60,198 nucleotides of DNA from Dehalococcoidales bacterium (GCA_016926115.1 JAFGPF010000060.1:1-60198), one strand, 5' to 3'. Shown: positions 36,967-46,020, counted from the stretch's first letter. Translations and numbers: made by a program. The notes: generated by a model from the letters alone, not told the origin.

Positions 36967-37722
36967 TTAAAGCTCAACGTTTTTACCGGAAGGTGAGAGA
37001 CGAGCCGTGCTCCCCGGCTCGGTAAAATGCGCGTCAAGACAGGAGCCGTACTTGGAAAACCGGCTCCAATCGGTATCCAGAAACTTCATATTACGGAGTG
37101 TGACGGGCAGTTCCAGGCGGGGTCCCTTGACCTCGATGACGCCCTGGCGCAAGCGCAGTTCTTTGTCACGCCTGCCCAGTTCCCATGCCACCACCGATGC
37201 CGATATATCATAGTCGAAGGAGACCCGCACGCCGGTCTGCATCTCATTGAATCGATGACGCAGGTACGTGATATAGATAACCGGTTTCAAAGGTTTCTCC
37301 GGGAAGTAGCCGAATCCGCCCAGTACGTCTGTAAGCTCCGTTCCGCTGATAATCCCCCGGCTCAGGTTCGCCAGTTCCAGAGAGGACGCGTCAACCGTCA
37401 GCTGGCGGCGCTGCTTGCTGCTGGCGAATCCCTCCCTCATCTTGCGCTCCACGTAGACCGGCACTTCGCCCTTTTTACCGGCGATATTACCGTACCAGCG
37501 GATGCGCACCTTATCTTTCTTGAACTCACCGGAAGCCGACCGCTCGTACTGGTCCAAGTCTACGGAATCGAAATACAGGCTGTTCACGCGGTCGTGCGGG
37601 TATTCCCGGTCGGGACGGCATACCTGCCGCACCATGACACGGGCAAAACCTATATTCCTGGGCAGCACCATGAACTTCCGTTCGAACCTCTGTACCGGTT
37701 TTACCGGGGCGTTTGCAGCCAC
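36967..37722 (-). CDS. VTC-domain (polyphosphate polymerase-like) protein
   Basis: A ~251-aa VTC catalytic-type domain. In yeast Vtc4 this tunnel-shaped domain makes polyphosphate from ATP. Basic/acidic tunnel residues appear in FERKFMV, VNSLYFDS, KVRIRWYG, VYVERKMREG, VRVSFDYDI and VIEVKGPR. GTG 37722 is the first conventional start but has no ribosome site. A good GGAGG (complement of 37758-37762) sits 8 nt before an in-frame ATT at 37749, which would add nine residues (MKVTEETLK); ATT initiation is possible. Lies between CotH and DUF4956 genes, a recurrent trio. Confidence 0.85.
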   Translation of the reverse strand: MAANAPVKPVQRFERKFMVLPRNIGFARVMVRQVCRPDREYPHDRVNSLYFDSVDLDQYERSASGEFKKDKVRIRWYGNIAGKKGEVPVYVERKMREGFASSKQRRQLTVDASSLELANLSRGIISGTELTDVLGGFGYFPEKPLKPVIYITYLRHRFNEMQTGVRVSFDYDISASVVAWELGRRDKELRLRQGVIEVKGPRLELPVTLRNMKFLDTDWSRFSKYGSCLDAHFTEPGSTARLSPSGKNVEL

Positions 37723-37768
37723 TTTTAGTGTTTCTTCCGTAACCTTAATCTGAATATCCTCCTGCTGT

Positions 37769-39577
37769 TTATCGATCGAAGTTAAACATATCTACCATCC
37801 ACATGCTGCCGCCGTTACCCCTGCCACCACCGAGGCTGCTCCGCCGCTCACCGTTGAGCTGCTGCCGTACCGACTCATGGCGTTTGATGATAAACGTCCT
37901 CAAACCGAGGGAGTTGGGGCCAAACCCGGGCTGGCGCGGCGGCTGCGGCGCCATCAGGGGACCATAGACATTCTGGAGGAAGGTCTCATACTTTTCTTTC
38001 TCCACCATGCACGCTTCCAGCTTCTCAAGCTCTCCGGGTTTGAAATCACGCATCATCAGCATAAACAGGTTGTCCACGCCGAAATTCTGTTTCAGGCAGG
38101 CAACTTCCCGGCGATGGAGGAAGAAAGGCAGCATCGGCGAAGGCCCGCCGGCCATCCATCCTTCGAATATATCGGGCGGCCTCAGGTCTTCCGTAATGCA
38201 GCGTTCCCAGTCCTCGTAGGAGTAAAACATCTCGGTATCCGCCTTGGCATAGGGACGCACCATCTCGACCATCCGGTCGATTCTCGGCAGGACAATGTCC
38301 AGGGAAAACGGCCCGTTCATCACTTCCTCAACGTAGCCGCGGTATCTTTCCAGATACGGTTCGTGATTCAGCAGCCGGTCGACGAGGGGGAACCGGTACA
38401 TTTCGCCGGCGGTAGGTTCGTCGATATAATAGTTGATAATGCCGTCTTTCCTGATGCCCAGGTTGAACGTCCCGAACGCCATGTTGGTGTCAAAGGGGAT
38501 GGGAGTAAATTGACCGTTCGCCTCGTAGAGATAGTTATTGTGGCCAATGCCGATGTAGTTATCCAGGTGCACGATTACCGCGGATACCGCGATGAACTTC
38601 AGCGTCATATCGACATCCAGCACCTTTTCTATCTCCTGCGGGAACGTCTCATCCGGCTCCATATTCAGGACTTCCAGGAACCTGAAGAGGCTGGCAGGGT
38701 CGGGGCTGTTCTCGTTGGTTTTCAGCATCATGGCTTCCAGGTAGTTGGCTGGCATCGGCGTGGGAGGTAGGCCGCGGAACATATTACCCTCGAGTTCCGG
38801 CTCGGGTTCGTAGAGGGAGGTTATTTCTTCTTCATCAAGGGCGCGGAGGAGGTCAATCAGGGGCGCCCCGCCGATATTGGTATAGAGAATGGGGTCCTGC
38901 CGGTGCAGTCCGGGCATGCCCGGCATACTGAAATCCCTTTTATTATCCCTTTCCGTCCAGTCCAGGCGCGCCGCCAGCAGTTCCGGCTTATAAAGGTGAC
39001 CGGTGTCATCGTCGAAGTGATTCGAGATAAAGGTCTGGTCTACCATCTCAACCATGGTATAAACGCCGAGGTGTTTTTCATTCACCCAGAGGTCGACGAG
39101 GGAGCAACGGGGGGTGGGGATACCCATCTCGGCGAATATCTCATAGGCAACCATCTCGCGTATGAGGGTGGGGTCGCTCCAGCCGTTGTTGAGAAATACC
39201 TTTTTAACGCCGTGGAAAGTGCGCGCCCGGTTGAAGATATTGAAGTCCACCGCGAAGGGCATACGCGGGCTGTCCCAGCCGACCGCCTGCCCCAGCGAGG
39301 AGTTACCCTTGGTACGGAAGCCTACATCCGGCACAAGCTCATCATCCCACCGGAAATCCGCCGGGACGTACTGTTCCTCGAAGGCGTGTTCCCGCAAGAA
39401 TGTCCAGTTCTCATCCGTCATCTCGATGCGCACCGTAGCAACACGGTCGTCAACAAACGGGTCGAATTCGGGGTCGTGGGTGCCTCGGGGCGTACTGCGT
39501 GAACATCCCGAAAAAATCGTGGAACAAACCATGCAAATCAGCAGTAATGCCAGGAATTTTCTGCTCTTTTCCCACAT
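37769..39577 (-). CDS. CotH-family lipoprotein kinase-like protein (1)
   Basis: 602 aa. A lipoprotein signal (LLLICMVCSTIFSGC, lipobox FSGC) predicts an anchored extracytoplasmic protein. The CotH kinase domain includes VRIEMTDENW, FRTKGNSSLGQ, LNNGWSDPTLIREMVAYE, LVDLWVNEKHLGVYTMVE and the metal/ATP-site residues in VHLDNYIGIGHNNYLYE and PIPFDTNMAFG. CotH proteins phosphorylate spore-coat proteins in Bacillus; in non-sporulating bacteria the target is unknown. It shares length and layout with the upstream paralog at 39704. Confidence 0.88.
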   Translation of the reverse strand: MWEKSRKFLALLLICMVCSTIFSGCSRSTPRGTHDPEFDPFVDDRVATVRIEMTDENWTFLREHAFEEQYVPADFRWDDELVPDVGFRTKGNSSLGQAVGWDSPRMPFAVDFNIFNRARTFHGVKKVFLNNGWSDPTLIREMVAYEIFAEMGIPTPRCSLVDLWVNEKHLGVYTMVEMVDQTFISNHFDDDTGHLYKPELLAARLDWTERDNKRDFSMPGMPGLHRQDPILYTNIGGAPLIDLLRALDEEEITSLYEPEPELEGNMFRGLPPTPMPANYLEAMMLKTNENSPDPASLFRFLEVLNMEPDETFPQEIEKVLDVDMTLKFIAVSAVIVHLDNYIGIGHNNYLYEANGQFTPIPFDTNMAFGTFNLGIRKDGIINYYIDEPTAGEMYRFPLVDRLLNHEPYLERYRGYVEEVMNGPFSLDIVLPRIDRMVEMVRPYAKADTEMFYSYEDWERCITEDLRPPDIFEGWMAGGPSPMLPFFLHRREVACLKQNFGVDNLFMLMMRDFKPGELEKLEACMVEKEKYETFLQNVYGPLMAPQPPRQPGFGPNSLGLRTFIIKRHESVRQQLNGERRSSLGGGRGNGGSMWMVDMFNFDR

Positions 39578-39703
39578 AATCAGAGTTTTAAACCAAATTT
39601 TTAGTACAGACTATCAAAAAATCTATGAAAACACAAATATTTTCTATATATCATGCGTATTACGCTAATAACAAACGAAAATATTGACGCATAATTATTC
39701 GTT

Positions 39704-41473
39704 TTACCGGTTCCTGAAGCCTATCATCATAGAACTTCCGCCATTGCCCTGTCCGCCATTGGTGCTGAGCAGCTCCCCGGCGAGCTGTTTTCTGATGGAT
39801 TCGCCGCGCTCCGCCACAAAAGCCTTTAAACCGATATTCAGTCCCATCCCGGACATGCGCGTGGTGATGGCGACGTCATCGCTCAAGCCTTTTTCAAATT
39901 CGGCGGTGGTATAAAATTTGAGCGTGTCCGCCTCGACGTAAGGACGCATCATGTCAGCCAGTTCGTCAATTCTTGTCTCCATGACTTCGCACGAAAACGG
40001 GCCGTCGATAAGTTCGATAAGATATCCGTGATAGGTATCCAGATATTCCGGCACGGCTAGCAGCCGGGCTACCAGCGGGCGGTCGGCAACCGCACCCGCC
40101 GTGGGCTCGTCGATTAAGAAGTTGATGATGCCTTCACGGTCGAGCCCGGAGTTGAAATTACCGAACGACATGTTCAGGTCCCACGGTATGATGGTGAATT
40201 TTCCATCAACTTCATAGAGATAGTAGTTATGTCCCATGCCGGTATAGTTGTCCAGGTGTACCAGGACCGTGGATACGGCGATAAATCTCAGCACCTGGTC
40301 GACATCCAGCACTTTCTCTATCTCCTCCCGGAACGTCTCATCCGGCTCTTTATTGAGTACGTCCAGGAGTTTAAACAGCGCGGAATAGTCCTCCTTATTC
40401 TCGTTGGTCTTCAGCCCCATCTGCTCGAGGAGGTTACCCCCCATGCCCATCATGCCGCCCGGCTGCATACCACCGGCCTGAACCACTCTTTGCGTGATAT
40501 TAGCCGCAGGCATGTCCCCAAAGGCTATATCTCCGAAAGGCATCTCCTCCAGCGTGATATTAAACGAGGGCATATCTCCGAAGCCCATACCCTCTCGTCG
40601 CATACCCCCGAACCGCATCTCTCCCCGTGTAAAATTACCCGCCGGCGTGTCTCCGAAGGGCATGTTCTCCTGCTGACCCTGCGGAAATCCCGCGACAGCC
40701 GCCTCCTCTTCTTCCTCCGTTTCCTCCAACCCGAGCGCCCGCATGATATCGGTGAGTTTTCCGCCGCCCAGGTTGATATCTTCGTCATCTTCACCGGCAT
40801 CAGTCAGGGCCTCTTCCGGCAGGTCTTCCACCGTCCAGTTCAGGTCGGACGCCTGTGTTTCCGGCTTGTACAGGTTCCCGTTGCTATCGTTAAAGTGGTC
40901 GGCAAGAAAAGCCTTGTCTATTTGTTCCACCATCGTATACAGGCCAAGATGGGTATCGTTTACCCAGATATCAACGAAAGAGGTGCGGGGAGTCGGCATA
41001 CCCATCTGCTCGAAGAGTTCGTATGACAGGACCTCACGTATAAGGGTGGGATCGCTGAAGCCGTTATTAAAATTCGCCTTCTTCAGTCCGTATAAGGTAC
41101 GCGCCGAATTAAAGAAGTTGAAGTCCACTTTAAGACTCATGCGGGCGCTGCCGGACTGCGCTACGGACATCAGCGACGAGTTTCCCTTGGGCCTTACCGC
41201 CACGTCCGGCACAAGCTCATCATCAAACCAGAAGTCTGCCTTTACGTACTCCTCCGCGCTGGAGTTTGCCTGCGTGTAATCCCAGTCCTCTTCCTCCATG
41301 ACGATACGCACCGTGGCGACGCGGTCCGTGTAAAACGGCGCCTCGTCAGCGACTTCATCCTGTCCGCCGCATCCCGCCAGGCTGACGACGAATATCGCCG
41401 CCAGCAGCAGACCGGAGACCCGTAATATCCAGTTCTTTCCCGTAGTTTTTGCCTTTTTCACAGGTGCGTCCAT
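39704..41473 (-). CDS. CotH-family lipoprotein kinase-like protein (2) with Met/Gly-rich insert
   Basis: 589 aa, paralog of the downstream CotH gene. The lipobox is SLAGC. The same core motifs are present: VRPKGNSSLMS, FNNGFSDPTLIREVLSYE, FVDIWVNDTHLGLYTMVEQ, VHLDNYTGMGHNYYLYE and IPWDLNMSFG. Between roughly residues 262 and 346 it carries a low-complexity insert with repeated (M/I)PFGD and FGDMP units and many Met/Gly, absent from the paralog. The ATG at 41473 starts the signal sequence; no clear ribosome site is seen, and a TTG at 41512 is an alternative. First gene of the CotH-CotH-VTC-DUF4956 operon. Confidence 0.86.
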   Translation of the reverse strand: MDAPVKKAKTTGKNWILRVSGLLLAAIFVVSLAGCGGQDEVADEAPFYTDRVATVRIVMEEEDWDYTQANSSAEEYVKADFWFDDELVPDVAVRPKGNSSLMSVAQSGSARMSLKVDFNFFNSARTLYGLKKANFNNGFSDPTLIREVLSYELFEQMGMPTPRTSFVDIWVNDTHLGLYTMVEQIDKAFLADHFNDSNGNLYKPETQASDLNWTVEDLPEEALTDAGEDDEDINLGGGKLTDIMRALGLEETEEEEEAAVAGFPQGQQENMPFGDTPAGNFTRGEMRFGGMRREGMGFGDMPSFNITLEEMPFGDIAFGDMPAANITQRVVQAGGMQPGGMMGMGGNLLEQMGLKTNENKEDYSALFKLLDVLNKEPDETFREEIEKVLDVDQVLRFIAVSTVLVHLDNYTGMGHNYYLYEVDGKFTIIPWDLNMSFGNFNSGLDREGIINFLIDEPTAGAVADRPLVARLLAVPEYLDTYHGYLIELIDGPFSCEVMETRIDELADMMRPYVEADTLKFYTTAEFEKGLSDDVAITTRMSGMGLNIGLKAFVAERGESIRKQLAGELLSTNGGQGNGGSSMMIGFRNR

Positions 41474-41621
41474 ATTCAATATAAAAGTGTTGATACTATT
41501 AAAACACACCAATGTTAACAGATTATGAAAACCCGTGTATATTAAGGGTAACCGGATATTTCCGGTTCGCCCGGAGGAGCGCGGGGGCGGCGGTACTTAA
41601 CCCGCCGCCCTCTAATCCGCT

Positions 41622-42407
41622 TTATTTTCTGCGACCGACCATTCTGACGAGGGCGAGATACCTGCCGGCGTCTCTTTCCAGTATTTCCGCCTCCGAGGGG
41701 AACATGAGCGTACCTGCCTCGTCGCAGGCTTTCTCGTACTGGAGCCAGAGTCGCCAGCCGTCGGGCTGCACGTCGGCAACCTCAATGTCGACCATTGACG
41801 TTCGCCCCCAGTGGTTACGCCACCAGCCGGCGGTGTGGAAACACCAGCAATCGTCCACCCAGAACACGCTGCCGTCCTTACGGGGTCGCGTGAAATGTTC
41901 CGGCACCGCGCCGCCTTCGAAGTCCTGCGCCAGCCCCGCCACGACTATCCCGATTTGCCCGCCCGGTCGGACGAACTTGCTGAAGTAGCCCAGATAGAGG
42001 TCGTCCGTGCCGTAGTACTGGTAAGAGTCCAGGCTGACAATCGCATCGAAGAACTCTTCCGCATACGGCAGGTCGTGGGCTTCGGCATGTATCGGGAAAA
42101 CCTGATTCTCCATGCCTGCCTCGCGCACGCGCTGCCAGTTTTCCGCGGCGCTTATCCAGAGGTCGTTTGCCCAGACCTGCACGCCGAACTCCTTAGCCAG
42201 AAAAACTGAACTTAATGCCTTGCCGCATCCCATGTCCAGTACGCGCATACCGGGCTTGAGCTCCATATTCTCGCAGAGCCACTCCGTCAGCCACAGGACG
42301 TTGGGGCCCATCCAGCCCTTCAGGACCCATTCCGGATCGTACTTAGCCGACCGCGGAAATTTATCGTTTTTCAACAACTCTTTCATTCTTGCTTTACTAA
42401 TTTTCAA
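41622..42407 (-). CDS. SAM-dependent methyltransferase, class I
   Basis: A 261-aa methyltransferase with motif I GMRVLDMGCGKALSS, an acidic position after beta-2 (VWANDLW), FDAIVSLDSYQYYG (motif II) and KFVRPGGQIGIVVAG (motif III). A tryptophan-rich segment WVDDCWCFHTAGWWRNHWG may shape the acceptor pocket. The acceptor is unknown; nearest in style to small-molecule/CFA-like methyltransferases. The start is TTG at 42407, with AAGGAG 7 nt upstream. A probable terminator and a long-range antiterminator pairing lie directly upstream, so expression is likely controlled by premature termination. Confidence 0.83.
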   Translation of the reverse strand: MKISKARMKELLKNDKFPRSAKYDPEWVLKGWMGPNVLWLTEWLCENMELKPGMRVLDMGCGKALSSVFLAKEFGVQVWANDLWISAAENWQRVREAGMENQVFPIHAEAHDLPYAEEFFDAIVSLDSYQYYGTDDLYLGYFSKFVRPGGQIGIVVAGLAQDFEGGAVPEHFTRPRKDGSVFWVDDCWCFHTAGWWRNHWGRTSMVDIEVADVQPDGWRLWLQYEKACDEAGTLMFPSEAEILERDAGRYLALVRMVGRRK

Positions 42408-42433
42408 TTTCTTACTCCTTAATACTGGATATT

Positions 42434-42600
42434 TAATAGAAAAGCCGCGGACTCATCACACCCGCGGCTTGAAATAACTCTGATATGTATACTATGAAAA
42501 AACGAGCAAGCTAAAGCCGTCCCACCGGGACGGACAAGTCCTGCAACTGAAGAATCTCCCTCCAGCCGAAAACCTGCCGGGGTGTGACTAGTCCTTTATA
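42434..42600 (-). promoter_or_regulatory. Candidate structured attenuator / riboswitch-like RNA upstream of the methyltransferase
   Basis: On the minus strand, AAGCCGCGG and CCGCGGCTT (complement of 42462-42470 and 42442-42450) form a 9-bp terminator stem followed by TTCTATT. The terminator's loop and 3' arm (complement of 42449-42463) can instead pair with the complement of 42580-42594: 14 of 15 positions including one G-U. Two further hairpins lie inside, CTGGAG/CTTCAG (42547-42565) and CCGTCCC/GGGACGG (42517-42533). I cannot assign a known riboswitch class. Confidence 0.55.
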
Positions 42601-42744
42601 CAATTTCTCTAACTTGAGCTAACGTAAAGACCCCGCTTTTATGCCTTAATTATTACAATATAATCATATCATCGGGGATTTAACGGGTCAAGCCTGTTTC
42701 GTATTTAATCGACTGTTTATGGTATTTTATTATAGAGGTCATCT

Positions 42745-44028
42745 ATGGTTCGCAAGCCCCGGTTTTTCTACGGCTGGTACCTGGTCGGCATAACCGTCGC
42801 CAGTATGATGCTGGTCTACGGCGTCAGGAACTCCTTTTCCGTGCTGTTTTCCCCCATCCTGGACGATTTCGGCTGGTATCGGGGCAGCACGGCAATCATG
42901 CTGTCGCTGAATATCCTCATCTACGGCTTGAGTGCCCCGCTAGCCGGTCTGCTGATTGACCGCTGGAAGCCGCGAGCCGTGGCGATACTGGGAATATTAT
43001 TGCTTACGCTGGCAACCGCCCTCTGCTACTTCGCCGGTGAACTGTGGCATTTCTACCTGCTCTTCGGCATACTGGCGCCCATCGGCACCGCCTTTTGCGG
43101 CGCGCCCGTATTAAGCCCCTCGCTGATGAACTGGTTCGGCAAGCGGCGGGGTCTTGCCATCAGCCTGGGGCAGATAGGGGGCGGACTGAGCTTTGCCTAC
43201 GGTATGCTCGTCGATGCGGTGGTATCCCAGTGGGGATGGCGTCCTTCCTTCCTGGTCACGGCGGCAATCGTCCTTGCCGTCCTGCTGCCTATTTACCTGC
43301 TCTTCTTCTATTACCGACCGGAGGACCGCGGCATGCAGGCGTACCGGGCTGACGAGTCTTCACCCGCCGAGAAAGCCGGAGAAGTAATCGATGCCGCCCG
43401 GGACTGGACCCTGCGTACCGCTTTCAGGACGTATAACCTGTGGTTGCTGGTGCTGTCCCAGTTCTGCTACTGGGGCGTGGGCAATTACCTGGTGCTGGCG
43501 CACCAGATTAAGTTCGCCCAGGACGTCGGTTACAGCAGTATGCTGGCGACGTCTGTCTTCGCCCTTTTCGGCATCGCCTCCATCGGCGGGCAGATATGCG
43601 CGTCTGTATCCGACTCTATCGGGCGGGAGAAAACGGTGACGGTGGCGGTCGTGCTGGCAATCGGCGCGCTGGTGGCTCTGATGTCGGTCAAAGATACCTC
43701 CCAGCCGTGGCTGCTCTATGTCTACGCCGTAAGTTCCGGCTTCGCCACGGGTATTTTCTCACCCAATGTCTTCGCGGGCATGGGTGATATCTTCCACGGC
43801 AGGAACATCGGCGCCATAACCGCCCTGCTGCTCACGGGCACGGGCGTCGGCGGGGCGATAGGTCCCTGGCTGGGCGGCTATATTTACGATGTGACACAGA
43901 GCTACAACATCGCCTTCATCATCAGCATGGCGGCTTTCGCCGTGGCAGGAATCAGCTTCTGGATTGCCGCGCCGAGGAACGCCGATAAGATACGTGCGAA
44001 GATGCAATCCGTTACTGCGTCCGGCTAG
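42745..44028 (+). CDS. MFS transporter, monocarboxylate/oxalate-formate antiporter-like
   Basis: A 427-aa major facilitator with 12 predicted helices. FFYGWYLVGITVASMMLVYGVRNSFSVLF is the typical opening of the OFA/MCT-like branch; the cytoplasmic loop GLLIDRWKPRAVA is the MFS motif A, repeated in the second half as CASVSDSIGREK. Likely imports or exchanges an organic acid, fitting the neighbouring CoA-ester enzymes; substrate not determinable. ATG 42745 follows GAGGT. Confidence 0.85.
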   Translation: MVRKPRFFYGWYLVGITVASMMLVYGVRNSFSVLFSPILDDFGWYRGSTAIMLSLNILIYGLSAPLAGLLIDRWKPRAVAILGILLLTLATALCYFAGELWHFYLLFGILAPIGTAFCGAPVLSPSLMNWFGKRRGLAISLGQIGGGLSFAYGMLVDAVVSQWGWRPSFLVTAAIVLAVLLPIYLLFFYYRPEDRGMQAYRADESSPAEKAGEVIDAARDWTLRTAFRTYNLWLLVLSQFCYWGVGNYLVLAHQIKFAQDVGYSSMLATSVFALFGIASIGGQICASVSDSIGREKTVTVAVVLAIGALVALMSVKDTSQPWLLYVYAVSSGFATGIFSPNVFAGMGDIFHGRNIGAITALLLTGTGVGGAIGPWLGGYIYDVTQSYNIAFIISMAAFAVAGISFWIAAPRNADKIRAKMQSVTASG

Positions 44029-44045
44029 CTGTCACCCGCCCTGCT

Positions 44046-44801
44046 TTATGGGGTCACCCCGCCGGAGACGACCAGTACCTGCCCGACGATATCGCTGGCG
44101 GCATCGGAAACCAGGAATACCACCGCGTTGGCGATATCCTGGGTAGTTGTCAGCCTGCCGATGGGCAGCGTCTTGGGGAAATTCTCGATGAGTCCGGGCG
44201 GGGCATTTTTAGCGAAGCCGGTATCCGCCACACCGGGCGAGACGCAGTTGATATTAATACCATGAGGCGCCGCTTCCTTGGAGACCCCCATGCTGAAGCC
44301 GATAATGCCCGCCTTGGCGGCGGCGTAGCCGCTGGTCATCATCCCGCCGTGGATGCCGGCGCCGGAAGTAACGTTGACTATCTTACCGCTCTTGCGTTCA
44401 ATCATGTGGGGCAGGACGGCCCTAGTGCCGTTCCTGGTGCTCCTGAGATTAACGTCGATATCGAAGTCCCAGTCCTTATCGGTCATCTCCAGGAAGGGCT
44501 TGGGCGGGGTACAGCCCCCGGCGTTATTGACCAGGATATCTATCTTGCCGAGTTTGTCCAGTACCTCTTTCACCATGGCGTCCCAAGCGTCCCCCTTGGT
44601 AACATCGGCTTTGACGGCGACGGACTTGCGCCCCAGCTTCTCGACGGCGGCGGCGGTTTCCTTAGCACCATCAAGGTCGATGTCGTTAACGGCGATATCG
44701 CACCCTTCCTTCGCCAGCGCCAGCGCGACGGCTTTACCGAAGCCTATCTGGCTGCCAGCTCCGGTTATTAATGCTACCTTACCTTTCAATCCCAGTTCCA
44801 T
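44046..44801 (-). CDS. SDR family oxidoreductase
   Basis: A 251-aa short-chain dehydrogenase with VALITGAGSQIGFGKAVALA, an Asp after beta-2 (IAVNDIDLDG) suggesting NAD(H), ILVNNAGGC, the catalytic Ser region NVTSGAGIHGG, and the YAAAK catalytic pair. The C-terminal VSGGVTP is typical. Substrate unknown. Convergent with the MFS gene (17 bp between stops). GAGGTGA precedes the ATG. Confidence 0.87.
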   Translation of the reverse strand: MELGLKGKVALITGAGSQIGFGKAVALALAKEGCDIAVNDIDLDGAKETAAAVEKLGRKSVAVKADVTKGDAWDAMVKEVLDKLGKIDILVNNAGGCTPPKPFLEMTDKDWDFDIDVNLRSTRNGTRAVLPHMIERKSGKIVNVTSGAGIHGGMMTSGYAAAKAGIIGFSMGVSKEAAPHGININCVSPGVADTGFAKNAPPGLIENFPKTLPIGRLTTTQDIANAVVFLVSDAASDIVGQVLVVSGGVTP

Positions 44802-44919
44802 GACTCACCTCTTACAATATATATTCGCGAAATCCAGCATAAAATAAACTGGCATCCGAACGCATAATTAACTATAATATCTTAATGTGTTAAGGGAGGC
44901 AAATATGATAGAAGAAACA

Positions 44920-44990
44920 GGCGCCGCCCCTCTTCCCGATACCTCTCCATTTCCTTGACAGGAGAAGGGGATTAAGGGAGTAAGATAGAT
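44920..44990 (+). repeat. C/T-rich interspersed repeat
   Basis: CCTCTCC...GGAGAAGGGG with GGGAGTAAGATAG at its right end matches the family of the third element at 5644-5710. It lies between two divergent SDR genes. Confidence 0.5.
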
Positions 44991-45012
44991 AATAATATCA
45001 GGAGGTAATTAA

Positions 45013-45789
45013 ATGTTACTTAAAGACAGGGTCGCCATTATAACCGGCGGCGCCAGAGGCATGGGCAGGGCCATCGCCCTGCGCTTTGCCAAAGAAGGCT
45101 GCTCCTCGGTCATCGTCGACGTGCTCGATAAAGACGGCGAAAAAACGGTCGCCGATGTCAAGAAAGCCGGTAAGGACGCCATATACGTGCGCTGCGACGT
45201 CACCAGCAGCGCCCAGGTAAAGGACATGGTCGCCAAGGCGGTGGCGAAGTTCAAGAAGGTGGACATCATGGTGAACTGCGCCGGCATCGGCAAGCCACCG
45301 AAGCTGATAAACGATATTTCCGAGGAAGAATACGACCAGGTAGTGGGCGTAAACATGAAGGGTATCTTCCTCTGCCTGCAGGCAATCGCCCCACACATGA
45401 AAGAAAACAAGTACGGCAAGATTATCAACATCGCGTCGCTGGCTGGCATATCCCCCACCCCGTTCGCCATCCATTATGCGGCGGCAAAAGCCGCCGCCAA
45501 GCATCTCTCGGACTGCTTCGCGCTGGAAATGGCTAAATACAACGTCACCTGCAACGCCATTCTGCCGGGGATGATACGCACGGACATGACGGCGGACTTC
45601 GCCCCGCCGATGATTAAGGACCTGGACTCCTTCATGGGGGAGCTCGCTAAAGGTATTCCGCTGGGGAGGGAAGGCACCGTGGAGGACATCGCCTCGGCGG
45701 CGCTGTTCCTGGCTTCCGACGAGTCTTCCTACGTCACCGGCGACAGCATTAGAGTCGGCGGCGGCATGCCGAACCGGGCAGCACCATAG
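45013..45789 (+). CDS. SDR family oxidoreductase
   Basis: A 258-aa classical SDR: VAIITGGARGMGRAIALRFA, VIVDVLDKDG, MVNCAGIG, NIASLAGISP and YAAAK; the C-terminal GDSIRVGGGMP is usual. Closest in style to 3-oxoacyl-ACP reductase/glucose dehydrogenase-like members, substrate unknown. AGGAGG precedes the ATG. A strong terminator follows. Confidence 0.87.
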   Translation: MLLKDRVAIITGGARGMGRAIALRFAKEGCSSVIVDVLDKDGEKTVADVKKAGKDAIYVRCDVTSSAQVKDMVAKAVAKFKKVDIMVNCAGIGKPPKLINDISEEEYDQVVGVNMKGIFLCLQAIAPHMKENKYGKIINIASLAGISPTPFAIHYAAAKAAAKHLSDCFALEMAKYNVTCNAILPGMIRTDMTADFAPPMIKDLDSFMGELAKGIPLGREGTVEDIASAALFLASDESSYVTGDSIRVGGGMPNRAAP

Positions 45790-45806
45790 TCTATCAGACA
45801 TGCCAA

Positions 45807-45840
45807 AGGGGCGCTTTTTACAGCGCCCCTTTTTCTTTTT
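45807..45840 (+). terminator. Intrinsic terminator of the SDR gene
   Basis: AGGGGCGC (45807-45814) pairs with GCGCCCCT (45823-45830), then TTTTCTTTTT. It separates the plus-strand SDR gene from the minus-strand tRNA-Gly. Confidence 0.92.
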
Positions 45841-45842
45841 CA

Positions 45843-45917
45843 TGGAGCGGGTGACGAGATTCGAACTCGCGACTCTTTGCTTGGGAAGCAAATACTCTGC
45901 CACTGAGTTACACCCGC
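45843..45917 (-). tRNA. tRNA-Gly (anticodon CCC)
   Basis: The minus strand gives acceptor GCGGGTG/CACCCGC (45911-45917 with 45847-45853), anticodon stem TTTGC/GCAAA with loop TTCCCAA (anticodon CCC), and T-arm GAGTTCGAATCTC. CCA is encoded at 45843-45845. Confidence 0.95.
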
Positions 45918-45931
45918 GTAAAAACGTACTA

Positions 45932-45960
45932 ATTTTAGCCCAAAAAATCATCGTTGTAAA
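45932..45960 (-). promoter_or_regulatory. Promoter of tRNA-Gly
   Basis: On the minus strand: TTTACA (45955-45960), 17-bp spacer, TAAAAT (45932-45937), 14 bp before the tRNA. Confidence 0.6.
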
Positions 45961-46020
45961 GAATTGACGGCTACATTACACGGAATATCAGTCTTTTCAG
46001 TACGAGAACTCTTTAAATAT

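Noticed and set aside
42437..42463. Hammerhead ribozyme (TGATGAGTCC on the minus strand)
   Set aside because: The base before TGATGA is G rather than C and the GAAA core element is missing, so the catalytic core is not complete.
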